The notes under the pieces are model-generated. The model was not told where the DNA came from. It did not search any database and saw only the letters and a program-made list of their open reading frames with translations. Both the position numbers and the translations under genes were made by a program. Below are positions 52,624-60,046 of a stretch of 64,000 bases of DNA, one piece after another. Position 1 is the first letter of the stretch; each line of letters opens with the position of its first letter. This DNA is from a virus, in the IMG/VR virus record IMGVR_UViG_3300036861_001052, positions 1 through 64,000 of that record; one strand, 5' to 3'.

Positions 52624-53009
52624 CGCTGCTTATTCAGATACTGTCCAGGCACCACGAGCTCGATAGCATCGAGGAGCTGGTCCATTTCCTCAAGGTAACT
52701 CGCTGGCGCCGTCGAAACCCGCAGTTCGTCACCAATCCGCGATACGAGGTTGTGAGCCCTCGCCAGGAGCTCCCACTCGCTCATCTTCTGTGGGTCGTGC
52801 CGGCGGAGCCACTCCTTGAGCTGCCGGAGGAGTGACCGCTTGTGACTGAGCTCGGCGAGCGCCTGGGTGCGCCACTCGAGATCGGAGCGCACGGAGAGAC
52901 TGTCCTGCAGTCGATCGACCTCTTCGATGAGCTCGGCCCGAAGCTTGAGGGCCTCGTCGTAGCTCCGCGGCTCACCGAGGATCGCCTGCATTGGAAAGTG
53001 CGCCTTCAC
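52620..53009 (-). CDS. Helical hypothetical protein
   Basis: A 129-residue protein from GTG 53009 (GTGA overlap). It is mostly helical and charged (ALKLRAELIEEVDRLQDSLS, LSHKRSLLRQLKEWLRRHDP, YLEEMDQLLDAIELV). It may be a coiled-coil scaffold-like protein. No known domain. Confidence 0.55.
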   Translation of the reverse strand: MKAHFPMQAILGEPRSYDEALKLRAELIEEVDRLQDSLSVRSDLEWRTQALAELSHKRSLLRQLKEWLRRHDPQKMSEWELLARAHNLVSRIGDELRVSTAPASYLEEMDQLLDAIELVVPGQYLNKQR

Positions 53010-53236
53010 TGACACGACTCCATTCTCCGGCACGTGTACCCGGTCGCGGTCCAGCCGCAGACGTAGGGGTGCCCCTCGAATTCCACGGGATCGACCGGAA
53101 CGCCGCCCATGGGGGAAGCGTAGCAATTTCGCCGAACGCCCAGATCCCACGCAAGCCACACGAGGAGACCCCCCATCGCCACGCAGCCGACCACGATCAT
53201 GCCCCGCAGAAAGCTGTCGAAGCTCTCGTCCTTCAT
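53006..53236 (-). CDS. Small membrane protein
   Basis: A 76-residue protein from ATG 53236. Residues 12-31 (GMIVVGCVAMGGLLVWLAWD) are a membrane helix. The outer part has four cysteines (RNCYASPMGG, VCGWTATGYTCRRMESCQ) likely forming disulphides. Overlaps both neighbours by four bases. Confidence 0.55.
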   Translation of the reverse strand: MKDESFDSFLRGMIVVGCVAMGGLLVWLAWDLGVRRNCYASPMGGVPVDPVEFEGHPYVCGWTATGYTCRRMESCQ

Positions 53237-53508
53237 AACGCGCACCACATCGCAAAGAACAGACACGCAGCGGCGAGCATGAAGCAGAGTGTCGTAAGCC
53301 ACGGCTCCGAGCTCCCGATGGCAGCGCTGACAAGGCCACAGAGCGCCAGGATTAGCACGACGATCGTCACGCTCTTGACTCGCTTCTTCTCTGCCGCGTT
53401 GGCGATCCGGAGCGCAACCTGGGTACGCGCGACGACGTTCTTCGAGAGCAAGCCCTCGTCTTCGAGCGACTGAAGGAGCCGCACTTCTTCGTCGGATAGG
53501 TTCTCCAT
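53233..53508 (-). CDS. Two-helix membrane protein
   Basis: A 91-residue protein from ATG 53508. The N-terminal 40 residues are a cytoplasmic helix (SDEEVRLLQSLEDEGLLSKN). Two hydrophobic segments (SVTIVVLILALCGLVSAAIG and LTTLCFMLAAACLFFAMW) follow. Possible inner-membrane protein. Unknown role. Confidence 0.55.
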   Translation of the reverse strand: MENLSDEEVRLLQSLEDEGLLSKNVVARTQVALRIANAAEKKRVKSVTIVVLILALCGLVSAAIGSSEPWLTTLCFMLAAACLFFAMWCAL

Positions 53509-53717
53509 CACCAGAACCTCCTTCCTTTCTGAATTCGCGGAAACCGGACAAGCACCGGCCCGAGCCATACGCAAAACTCTCCCTGGATCGTGAGGCGATA
53601 GCCGTAGCCCCAGCGGTACGGCTTGAAGGCGCGCTCCCAGCCGAGCCACCAGACCGAGATGGTCCACGACGAAATGAGAGGCTCGACGGGCCTCGGCTTG
53701 ATCGCCCAGCCGCTCAT
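53508..53717 (-). CDS. Small hypothetical protein
   Basis: A 69-residue protein from ATG 53717 (ATGA overlap). It is Trp/Tyr-rich (SWTISVWWLGWERAFKPYRW, GYGYRLTIQGEFCVWLGP). It could be a peripheral membrane or small beta protein. No family recognised. Confidence 0.5.
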   Translation of the reverse strand: MSGWAIKPRPVEPLISSWTISVWWLGWERAFKPYRWGYGYRLTIQGEFCVWLGPVLVRFPRIQKGRRFW

Positions 53718-54172
53718 AGGGACCTCAAGAACGGCGACGTCAGGTACGAGGCCGCGAGGTAGCCAGCGACCCCGAGCACTGCCATCCGGGCGACCGGACT
53801 CATCCAGTAGCTCGCGGGCAATACGACGAGCTTTGTTCCGTCGAACTCTGCGCTGTGGTCGCCCGCGCAGACCAGCCTGACCGCGGAGACGGCGCACACG
53901 TTGTAAAATTGGGGGCGCACGACGAACCGCTCGGCGTCGAATGCGCCGCCGAGCCGTGCGCTCTCGAAGCGGCCGACGGAGAAGCCCACGCCGTGGTACC
54001 AGACCCAGACCGAGGAGCATAACGGGCATCCCCCGATGGGGCAGAGTCTGTCCGGGAGCTCGTCCAGGTTTCGCTCTCCGACCTCGAGCCAGATCACTGG
54101 GCCTCCGACCGCCGGCCCCCGCGGGGGCGTGCGCTCTTCGAAGTATGTAGGCAAGTCGAAGTCCGTCATCAT
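53714..54172 (-). CDS. Membrane-anchored hypothetical protein
   Basis: A 152-residue protein from ATG 54172. The middle reads CPIGGCPLCSSVWVWYHGVG and FYNVCAVSAVRLVCAGD, with six cysteines. The C-terminal helix (VARMAVLGVAGYLAASYL) is membranous. The protein may be tethered in the envelope. Role unknown. Confidence 0.5.
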   Translation of the reverse strand: MMTDFDLPTYFEERTPPRGPAVGGPVIWLEVGERNLDELPDRLCPIGGCPLCSSVWVWYHGVGFSVGRFESARLGGAFDAERFVVRPQFYNVCAVSAVRLVCAGDHSAEFDGTKLVVLPASYWMSPVARMAVLGVAGYLAASYLTSPFLRSL

Positions 54173-54486
54173 CTCGAGCACCACCACGCGACGACGATCG
54201 CCAAGACGACGAAGGCCACGGGCACGATGAGCGCAGAGAGAGCGCTCCCGGGCTTTGGTCTCGGGCGACGGGTCTCCTCGAGAATGGTATTCGAGGTGCC
54301 GCCCTCCTCTGTCACGGCGAGCGGAAGAGCCACATGGGCCGACTCCGACACGCCGGCGTCGTCGAAGATCCCGCCCGTGCGCTCGCCCGCGATCTCCTCC
54401 TGCATCTCGAGCTGGGCCCTGTAGTGCTCGCGCACGACCGGATCCTTGATTCCGGCAAGGGCCTCTTCCATCAGTCGCTTGTCCAT
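54169..54486 (-). CDS. Tail-anchored small protein
   Basis: A 105-residue protein; ATG 54486 behind AAAGGAG. The soluble part (KRLMEEALAGIKDPVVREHY) is helical, then a Ser/Thr/Pro linker and a C-terminal helix (LSALIVPVAFVVLAIVVAWW) that anchors it. The strong ribosome site suggests high translation. No family. Confidence 0.6.
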   Translation of the reverse strand: MDKRLMEEALAGIKDPVVREHYRAQLEMQEEIAGERTGGIFDDAGVSESAHVALPLAVTEEGGTSNTILEETRRPRPKPGSALSALIVPVAFVVLAIVVAWWCSR

Positions 54487-54821
54487 GTTGTCTCCTTTGG
54501 TGTGTCGCCGGTCTCGAGCGCCTTCGCTCGTTCGTGATAGTGCGCCGCAATCGCTTTCAGGGCGTCGCGGTCCCGCTCGGCCGCACGCGCCTTGTCCCAG
54601 ACGAGATCCGCGAGCTCTCGCCACGCCGACGCGAGGCGTGTTTTCTCGGCGGCGAGCTCGCCTTGCGCTTTTTCGACTAGCTCGGCGCGGCGCACGGTCG
54701 GAAGCACGAGCTCCCGAGCAGCACGGAGCTCGACGCGAAGGCGCCGGGCTTCTTGCGCTTTCGACAGAAGATCCTTCCAGTCGAAGAAGCCGTGGCTCCG
54801 GGCGAGGCGATTCGGGTTCAT
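54471..54821 (-). CDS. Coiled-coil protein
   Basis: A 116-residue protein from ATG 54821. Most of it is a coiled coil (DLLSKAQEARRLRVELRAAR, RAELVEKAQGELAAEKTRLA, AERDRDALKAIAAHYHERAK). Small coiled-coil proteins in early phage operons often oligomerise or bind host proteins. Function unknown. Confidence 0.55.
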   Translation of the reverse strand: MNPNRLARSHGFFDWKDLLSKAQEARRLRVELRAARELVLPTVRRAELVEKAQGELAAEKTRLASAWRELADLVWDKARAAERDRDALKAIAAHYHERAKALETGDTPKETTWTSD

Positions 54822-55714
54822 AGGATGTGGGAGACTCCGAAGGCTGCGGCCGTTATGAGCACGAGGTTCTTTTCGCCTTCGATCGCGTCGTCCTTGACCA
54901 TGGGTTTGTACGTCATGTGCCCGAGCTCGCGGAGCATCGCCGCAGGCTCGGCGTTGCCCCCAGCCTGCCGGATGACCGAGAGCAGGTACTCCTGACCCAT
55001 GGTGCCGCGCATTGCCCTGACGAAGCAGACGGCCCAGAGCGCCTGGTGCTCGCGGCTGTACTGCCAGGTCTCTTCCGCGCCGTGCCGCGGCCAGCGGATC
55101 AGCTGCCTGACTTCTTCGCCGGCCAGATCTGGTAAGAGCCTCGACGCGAACGCCACTTGCGCCCGATCCATCTGCTCGTCCCGAAGGAGCTCGGAGGCGC
55201 ACGAGACCCAGAGCCGCGCGCGGGCCTTCTGAGGCCCCGTCCACTTGACGGAGTTCGAGCCGAGGAGGACCAGCTTTCGGAGGCCGTCTTCGCTCATCAC
55301 GAGTGAGCCCTTCTCGTCGGCGAGCGCCATCCCGCTCGGACTCTTCTCGGTCGGCTTGGTGTGCGCGCCGGTCGCGTGGAAAACCGGTGCCATGACGTCC
55401 ACGAATTTGACTGGATCTTCGACGAGGCACGTGTTCAAGAGGAGCTGCGCGTAGCCCGAGGTCAGGGTGACGCCGAAGGCGCCTAGCGCCATGACGCCCG
55501 CGCTCGCGGCGTGCACCTGGTCGACGGCGACGCCCGCGTGGCGCGCTGCCAGCCCGAACGTGATCTCCCAGAACGTGCTCCCCACTTTCGGTGACCGCGT
55601 CCCCGGAGCGCACCAGCCCTGAAAGCCTTCGTGCTTCACCCATTGCACCCAAGGCTCGCCGGTAGGCGTGCGGGGCGACGGGGGAGGCGCCGCGTCTCTG
55701 ATTGGATCGAACAT
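54818..55714 (-). CDS. Hypothetical 298-residue protein
   Basis: ATG 55714 overlaps the previous TGA (TGATG). The first 45 residues are Pro-rich. The remainder is helical with HAASAGVMALGAFGVTLTSG and VFVRAM-like core helices, and a Gly-rich SSPSGMALADEKGS. No catalytic pattern is visible. It is the largest gene of this leftward operon between 53 and 57 kb. Function unknown. Confidence 0.5.
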   Translation of the reverse strand: MFDPIRDAAPPPSPRTPTGEPWVQWVKHEGFQGWCAPGTRSPKVGSTFWEITFGLAARHAGVAVDQVHAASAGVMALGAFGVTLTSGYAQLLLNTCLVEDPVKFVDVMAPVFHATGAHTKPTEKSPSGMALADEKGSLVMSEDGLRKLVLLGSNSVKWTGPQKARARLWVSCASELLRDEQMDRAQVAFASRLLPDLAGEEVRQLIRWPRHGAEETWQYSREHQALWAVCFVRAMRGTMGQEYLLSVIRQAGGNAEPAAMLRELGHMTYKPMVKDDAIEGEKNLVLITAAAFGVSHIL

Positions 55715-56067
55715 CACGGGCGCTCTACCTCGTAGGGCCACGTGGTGGCAGTGATTTTCTTGATCCTATGGACGGGGATGCAGCGGAGCGTGGGCGAGCC
55801 CCACCTCCAGAAGCCACGCTTGGTGGCCTGCTCGAGAGCGAGGTCGATCAGATCCTCTGCGAGCTCGGGCTCTCCGTTCTCGATGCGCCCCTTGAGCACG
55901 CACGTCTCGCGCGAGCCGTCGTCGAGCGTGAGCACGAAGTGCACCTCACCGACGTCGACTTTTTCTGCCGCGAACATTACCGCCCGCGCGGCGTCGGCGA
56001 ACAAGGGCGCGGTCACCATGTCGTCGGCAAGCCTCTCGGCCGCCGTCCTCTTCTTCCACGGCCACAT
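55714..56067 (-). CDS. Hypothetical 117-residue protein
   Basis: ATG 56067 overlaps the upstream TGA. The N-terminal WPWKKRTAAERLADDMVTAP is basic and helical. The rest is beta-rich (VGEVHFVLTLDDGSRETCVL, ALEQATKRGFWRWGSPTLRC). It may be a small folded protein of the phage early region. No family. Confidence 0.5.
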   Translation of the reverse strand: MWPWKKRTAAERLADDMVTAPLFADAARAVMFAAEKVDVGEVHFVLTLDDGSRETCVLKGRIENGEPELAEDLIDLALEQATKRGFWRWGSPTLRCIPVHRIKKITATTWPYEVERP

Positions 56068-56360
56068 CAGTGTTCTCCGATCCACTTCTGAACGAGCTGC
56101 AGGCGCTTGAGCTCGCGCTCCAGCCAGCTATTCCAGTAGTAGTCACACTGCTCGCCCGACGGAAACCGGTACCAGATGATGCCCGTGTCGGAGCGATACC
56201 TCCGTCCGTCAGAGAACTCGAGCTCCCACTCGTCGTCGACCTTCGAAAGGCCGATCGCCCGCGGGGAAGAATCAGGAGAACCGTCGCGACGCACCTGATC
56301 GAGGAGATTGCCTACGAAGACGCCGCACAAGAACGCGATAAAAAACTCTAACCACATCAT
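56067..56360 (-). CDS. Small membrane protein
   Basis: A 97-residue protein from ATG 56360 (ATGA overlap). An N-terminal helix (WLEFFIAFLCGVFVGNLLDQ) is followed by a soluble domain with WELEFSDGRRYRSDTGIIWY and a C-terminal helix. Likely a signal-anchored protein. Role unknown. Confidence 0.55.
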   Translation of the reverse strand: MMWLEFFIAFLCGVFVGNLLDQVRRDGSPDSSPRAIGLSKVDDEWELEFSDGRRYRSDTGIIWYRFPSGEQCDYYWNSWLERELKRLQLVQKWIGEH

Positions 56361-56791
56361 GCGTCCCCCAAGGTCACCCAGTGCGGGAGCCGTTCGAAGA
56401 GCTCGACGAGCTCGGTGACGATGCGTTCGCTGACGTCGGTGCGCGGCACGTCCCACTGGTAACGCCACGGAAGGCCTGTCGACGTGTCGACGAGCTGGCA
56501 CTGCGGGATCGCCCCCGGGACGTACACATCGAGAATCTTCGGCAAGTTCCAGCGGGCAAGCTCCGGCTCAGGCTCCCGGAGCCAGAGCCACGAATGCTCC
56601 ACGAACCCAAACCTCCCGTCACAGACCGGGAGCTTCAGCATCCGGCCGACGGCGCGCGCAAGCTCGTGGCACCGGATCGGCTGCCTGGTCTCTTCGTCGA
56701 GGTACGGCGCCACGCGCACCATGCGCTCGGCGCGCTCGCGCGCGAAGAGCTCCTCGCCCGTGAAGATTTCTGCCGCTGCGTACCCGATCAT
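56357..56791 (-). CDS. Hypothetical protein
   Basis: A 144-residue protein from ATG 56791. YAAAEIFTGEELFARERAER, then LDEETRQPIRCHELARAVGR and LPVCDGRFGFVEHSWLWLRE give a compact alpha/beta pattern similar to small phage proteins with conserved His and Cys residues (IRCHEL, FVEHSWLWL). There is a possible enzyme-like core, but no family assigned. Confidence 0.5.
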   Translation of the reverse strand: MIGYAAAEIFTGEELFARERAERMVRVAPYLDEETRQPIRCHELARAVGRMLKLPVCDGRFGFVEHSWLWLREPEPELARWNLPKILDVYVPGAIPQCQLVDTSTGLPWRYQWDVPRTDVSERIVTELVELFERLPHWVTLGDA

Positions 56792-56802
56792 GATCGCTTC
56801 CC

Positions 56803-57156
56803 CTAGAACGCTGCGAGCCAGCCGACGAGAAGCGCGACCGACGCCACGCAAACCTGCAAGATGCCAACCTCCAGCGGGCCCTTATCGTTTGTGGGGGCAG
56901 AGGCGCGGGCCGTCAGAAAACCCAGGAACACACTGAGGCCCACCGCGTGACCGAGGGACAACGGCGGTGCATGAAAGACCGGCGCCACGTGCCACTGCCA
57001 GAGCTTCATCGCCACGAATCCCTGGTAGAAGGTCACCGGCACGATGAACAGGAAGGCGATGAACACCTCGGCGCCGTTGTTCGTCCTGGCGGACTTCGAG
57101 AGGACGTGGGCGGCCACCACCCCGCTTGGATCTCCGACAAACTTCGGACTGACCAT
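56803..57156 (-). CDS. Polytopic membrane protein
   Basis: A 117-residue protein from ATG 57156 (TAATG overlap). Hydrophobic segments: VFIAFLFIVPVTFYQGFVAM, LSLGHAVGLSVFLGFLTARA and GILQVCVASVALLVGWLAAF, consistent with three membrane helices. The N-terminus is soluble. No function assigned. Confidence 0.6.
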   Translation of the reverse strand: MVSPKFVGDPSGVVAAHVLSKSARTNNGAEVFIAFLFIVPVTFYQGFVAMKLWQWHVAPVFHAPPLSLGHAVGLSVFLGFLTARASAPTNDKGPLEVGILQVCVASVALLVGWLAAF

Positions 57157-57707
57157 TATTCCTCCCCCTCCGGCTTCTTCGCTCCCGGCGGGAGCATCTT
57201 CGCCAAGAACTCCGGGCTCGCGACCTGCCGGAGGATGCTCTTCACGTCGCGCTGGTACCACTGCTTGAGCGCGCGGTTTTCGGCGGTATCGGGGATCCGG
57301 CGCGTGTCGATGATCTCGTCCTGCCGCGCGAGCGCGACGATCGAGCGCTCGACCTTCTTCGCACGGTCGCTCTGCTTGTGGCGGATGACGTCGGCGTCGT
57401 CGACAGACGCCCGCGCGCCGAGACCGCGGTGCCGGATGAGAGCACGCTTGTACTTCGCGTGCAGGAGCTTCTCCGCGCGGCCCGCGCAGCCCCGGATCGC
57501 GTCCACCTCTTCGGTGTCCATCCGAGGGAGGCGCCCGTAGCCCTCGACCGCCTTCAGGATTTCGTTGTAGGCGGCAAAGTTATACGGGTGCCGCTGCGCC
57601 CACCAGTCGAGGAAGGCGGCGATGCGCGCCGGCTTCGAGAGCGCCGTGTCGAGCGGAAAGCCCGCGACGTCCCGGGTTCCCGTTTTACTTTTACGAACAG
57701 CCATCAC
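57156..57707 (-). CDS. Helical basic protein
   Basis: A 183-residue protein; ATG 57707 or 57704. The order ALSKPARIAAFLDWWAQRHP, then AEKLLHAKYKRALIRHRGLG, then QWYQRDVKSILRQVASPEFL is helical and positively charged. It could bind DNA or RNA. It sits two bases from the DnaJ-domain gene. No family recognised. Confidence 0.5.
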   Translation of the reverse strand: MMAVRKSKTGTRDVAGFPLDTALSKPARIAAFLDWWAQRHPYNFAAYNEILKAVEGYGRLPRMDTEEVDAIRGCAGRAEKLLHAKYKRALIRHRGLGARASVDDADVIRHKQSDRAKKVERSIVALARQDEIIDTRRIPDTAENRALKQWYQRDVKSILRQVASPEFLAKMLPPGAKKPEGEE

Positions 57708-57708
57708 T

Positions 57709-58608
57709 TTACTTCTCCTTTGGCAGAGCCCGGAAACCCGGGTCTCGGTAGTCCTGGATCACGCGCCACGCCTCCATCACCGCCTCGAACTGCGGCCTGG
57801 TAGCGTCGCTGCCGTGCCGGTCGGGGTGGTACTCGCGCGCGAGCTCCTTGAAGCGGCGCTGCGCAGTCTTGAAGAACGCCTCCCCGGGCGCTTCCGTCGT
57901 GCTCTTCGGCGGATCGAGATGCAGCGTACGGCACGCCTCCACGAGCGCCCGGCGCGTGATCGCGACCGAGAGCGGGACCTGCCGGCGGCGCCGGGTGCCG
58001 ATCCTCGACTGGAATTCGGCGAAGACGACCTTGAGATCCGTCTCGAGCCGCTCGATGTCCGTCGCGAGCTCCATTTCGGAGTGCCCCATGAGTCGCTCCT
58101 GGACGTAGCCACGGATGAGGCCCCGGAGCTCGATCCAAAACTGTCCCTCCGACGTCTTGCCGCTCGAGTCCCGCGGCGGACGCTCCGAGACCGCGCTCTT
58201 GCTCTTCAGCCACGCGGGGCGGCGGACGATTTTTCCAGCGACATGGTAGATGTTTGGGCGAGCGTCGTACTCGGCGAGCACGCGCGACAGCACTTCCTGA
58301 TCGGTCTCGCCGCGCCCCTTGGTTTTCTTCACGGTGTGCGCGAGCTCGCAGGCCGTCCGGAGCATCATGTCCTCCTCGACCCGCTGCCAGAGCACCTCGA
58401 AGGCGTCGCCGTAGCCGAGCAGGCGCTGCCGGAGCGCGATCGGATAGCGCTGCGTGCCGAGCACGGTCGCCACGTAGTCGGCCCGGTCGCGCTTTTCCGT
58501 GCGCACCTCGAGCTTGCCGTAAAGGTTCCACATCTCGAGCTCGATCTCCGCGCGGGCGCGTTCGGTGTGGGCGCTGGCGTGGTCACGGATGAGCTCGGAG
58601 AGGGTCAC
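57709..58608 (-). CDS. C-terminal J-domain (DnaJ-like) protein
   Basis: A 299-residue protein from GTG 58608 (GTGA overlap). Residues 1-225 are helical, with no known domain. The C-terminal 65 residues form a J-domain: FFKTAQRRFKELAREYHPDR with the HPD tripeptide, then FEAVMEAWRVIQDYRDPGF. J-domains recruit Hsp70/DnaK; a phage could use it to redirect DnaK for replication or assembly, as lambda does with DnaJ. Inference from HPD only. Confidence 0.75.
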   Translation of the reverse strand: MTLSELIRDHASAHTERARAEIELEMWNLYGKLEVRTEKRDRADYVATVLGTQRYPIALRQRLLGYGDAFEVLWQRVEEDMMLRTACELAHTVKKTKGRGETDQEVLSRVLAEYDARPNIYHVAGKIVRRPAWLKSKSAVSERPPRDSSGKTSEGQFWIELRGLIRGYVQERLMGHSEMELATDIERLETDLKVVFAEFQSRIGTRRRRQVPLSVAITRRALVEACRTLHLDPPKSTTEAPGEAFFKTAQRRFKELAREYHPDRHGSDATRPQFEAVMEAWRVIQDYRDPGFRALPKEK

Positions 58609-58724
58609 GGCTGGTCCTTTCGGCGCTTTCGCTCTTCGGACGTCAGGTCCACCGCGATCCCGTGGCCCACGTAGTGACCGGCGAGAGCAGCGGCGGCCAT
58701 ACAAAGGAGCGTGTAGCGGTTCAC
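58605..58724 (-). CDS. 39-residue membrane peptide
   Basis: GTG 58724 overlaps the previous TGA and TGA 58605-58607 overlaps the J-protein start. Product: NRYTLLCMAAAALAGHYVGH and a charged tail. It predicts one membrane helix. Tight coupling on both sides supports translation. Function unknown. Confidence 0.5.
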   Translation of the reverse strand: MNRYTLLCMAAAALAGHYVGHGIAVDLTSEERKRRKDQP

Positions 58725-59026
58725 GGCAGCATCGTTCCCTTCGCTCGCTCTAGCTCCAGATCGAGACCGAGGGCATCGTGAATACGCGCCCGCGTGTCGA
58801 GCCCGCCACGATGGTAGGCCCAGGCCATCCAATTCAGCAGAAGCTTGGCCTGCGCCTCGCTCAGGCGAACCTCCGCGCGCATCACCGCACCATCGGGCCA
58901 CGTCACGAACCAATGGTTTTCCGGATTCCGGCGACCTTCGCATTCTCGCGAGGCCGTGAAGCCCATATCGCAGAGCACCGTCTTCTTCGGCTTTCCTGGT
59001 ACGCGAATTCTTTTTAGCTTCGCCAC
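58721..59026 (-). CDS. Hypothetical 101-residue protein
   Basis: ATG 59026. A basic N-terminus (AKLKRIRVPGKPKK), then CDMGFTASRECEGRRNPENH with two cysteines, and a helical second half (LSEAQAKLLLNWMAWAYHRG). Overlaps the small gene downstream by four bases. No family known. Confidence 0.5.
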   Translation of the reverse strand: MAKLKRIRVPGKPKKTVLCDMGFTASRECEGRRNPENHWFVTWPDGAVMRAEVRLSEAQAKLLLNWMAWAYHRGGLDTRARIHDALGLDLELERAKGTMLP

Positions 59027-59030
59027 TCTT

Positions 59031-59198
59031 CTACGGTCCTTTCTCGTCGACCTTCTTGTAGCCGTCGACGGCGAGCCAGCCGACTCCGACGTAGCCCAGC
59101 GTGATCCACAGAAACCCGATCCACGGAGCCGGGGCCCACGGCGACAGAAGCCCCGCCATCGCGAACGCCATCGGAAAGATCCATTGCGCGTCCTTCAT
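59031..59198 (-). CDS. 55-residue two-helix membrane protein
   Basis: ATG 59198 overlaps the upstream TGA (59195-59197) as ATGA, and TAG ends at 59031. The product is KDAQWIFPMAFAMAGLLSPW, then APWIGFLWITLGYVGVGWLA and a charged tail, predicting two membrane helices. It fills the gap between 59026 and 59195. Size fits phage membrane proteins; function unknown. Confidence 0.6.
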   Translation of the reverse strand: MKDAQWIFPMAFAMAGLLSPWAPAPWIGFLWITLGYVGVGWLAVDGYKKVDEKGP

Positions 59199-59698
59199 TC
59201 CCACGCCTTTCGGAGCGCCTCGAGCTCGCGAGCGAGCGCATCTTGCTTCTCGCGGATATGGACGACGTTCTCGAGGATCGCCGCCGTCATCTTGACGAGC
59301 GCGTCGAGTGCGGTGGCGTCGTCCCCGGCTTCCTCGACCGACGGCGCCTCTTCTGCTTCAGCGGCCTGGTCCGGCGGCACGAAGATTTCGGTAGCGCCCG
59401 CGCTTCCCGGCCAGAGGAGCGTGCCGACCTCGTTCGCGAGGATGATCTGCTCGAGACCGGGCGTTGCCGTGTAGACCTTCGCCGCTTTTCCGAATGCCGA
59501 GATCTCAGGCGAGAGCGTCACTGTCACGAGGCCCTGGTCCTCGAGTCGCCGGAGGAGCCTCGTGCGCCAGCTCCAGCGAAAGTTCGGGCCGAAGAGCTCG
59601 CGGCCCGTCGCGCCGCGGTCTCCGGCGGCGCGGAGATACTCGAGCGCCTTCGTTGCTTCCGCGAACTGCTGAGCGGCTCTGGCAGCGTAGTACCTCAC
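59195..59698 (-). CDS. Winged-helix-like first large gene of leftward operon
   Basis: A 167-residue protein from GTG 59698, GTGA-coupled to a 20-codon leader ORF. Helices and a wing-like segment (ALEYLRAAGDRGATGRELFG, TRLLRRLEDQGLVTVTLSPE) resemble a winged helix-turn-helix. An acidic linker and a C-terminal coiled coil (VKMTAAILENVVHIREKQDA) follow. As the first long gene behind the leftward promoter it may be a regulator of early genes. Confidence 0.6.
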   Translation of the reverse strand: MRYYAARAAQQFAEATKALEYLRAAGDRGATGRELFGPNFRWSWRTRLLRRLEDQGLVTVTLSPEISAFGKAAKVYTATPGLEQIILANEVGTLLWPGSAGATEIFVPPDQAAEAEEAPSVEEAGDDATALDALVKMTAAILENVVHIREKQDALARELEALRKAWE

Positions 59699-59757
59699 TC
59701 GCCGAGGATCTCCTTCACGCAGATCTCACCGGGCCCGAGGGAGAGGACGTTAGACAT
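59695..59757 (-). CDS. 20-residue leader ORF coupled to the leftward operon
   Basis: ATG 59757 with GGAAAG upstream reads SNVLSLGPGEICVKEILGE and ends at TGA 59695-59697, which overlaps GTG 59698 as GTGA. The coupling makes a leader or small-protein function plausible: translation of the short ORF would be needed to start the next gene. It lies about 120 bases after the predicted start of transcription. Conservation is untested. Confidence 0.5.
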   Translation of the reverse strand: MSNVLSLGPGEICVKEILGE

Positions 59758-59875
59758 CGACTTTCCTTTTTCTTTTTCCCGGGCGCGTCATGGCGCGGCG
59801 CGACCGGGGGGAGAATCAAGGCGCCGCCAGGGCGCGATTCATGGGGGTGTGAATACGGGCGACCTGGCGACGTCC

Positions 59876-59896
59876 TTGGCTAGCAGTGATAGCCAA
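59876..59896. promoter_or_regulatory. Operator-like dyad overlapping the leftward promoter
   Basis: TTGGCTA (59876-59882) and TAGCCAA (59890-59896) are perfect inverted arms separated by seven bases. Reading leftward, 59897-59878 matches 17115-17134 at 19 of 20 bases. The site covers the -10 box of the leftward promoter, so a bound repressor would block it. The regulator is likely encoded by the small gene at 17159-17344 or by 60795-61004. Confidence 0.65.
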
Positions 59897-59914
59897 TCGG
59901 TACGGATATGTCAA
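59886..59914 (-). promoter_or_regulatory. Consensus sigma70-type promoter for the leftward operon
   Basis: Leftward TTGACA (59914-59909) is a perfect -35; 17 bases later TATCAC (59891-59886) is a -10 with four of six consensus matches. It drives the leftward operon 59757-47807. It is the best promoter in the window. The -10 lies inside the operator dyad. Confidence 0.75.
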
Positions 59915-60046
59915 GCTCCCCTCTGTGACCCAAAGTTGCGGGCCGCGACCGGGGGGGCTCCGGGGCGCGGCCCGCGTCTCCGCCCCCAAAGGAGTTAGGC
60001 GAGCGGAGAGCTACCGGCTAATCCACGAAGGAAAAGGAATCAAGCG

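Larger units (their letters stand above)
59758..60046. other. Divergent early control region (no gene)
   Basis: This 289-base gap between leftward and rightward genes contains the leftward promoter and operator, a strong hairpin at 59939-59974 (cgggccgcg pairing with cgcggcccg around an 18-base G-rich loop), and AAAGGAG at 59990-59996 with no start codon at the proper distance. A good rightward promoter is not visible. It looks like the early switch region of the phage. Confidence 0.6.
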
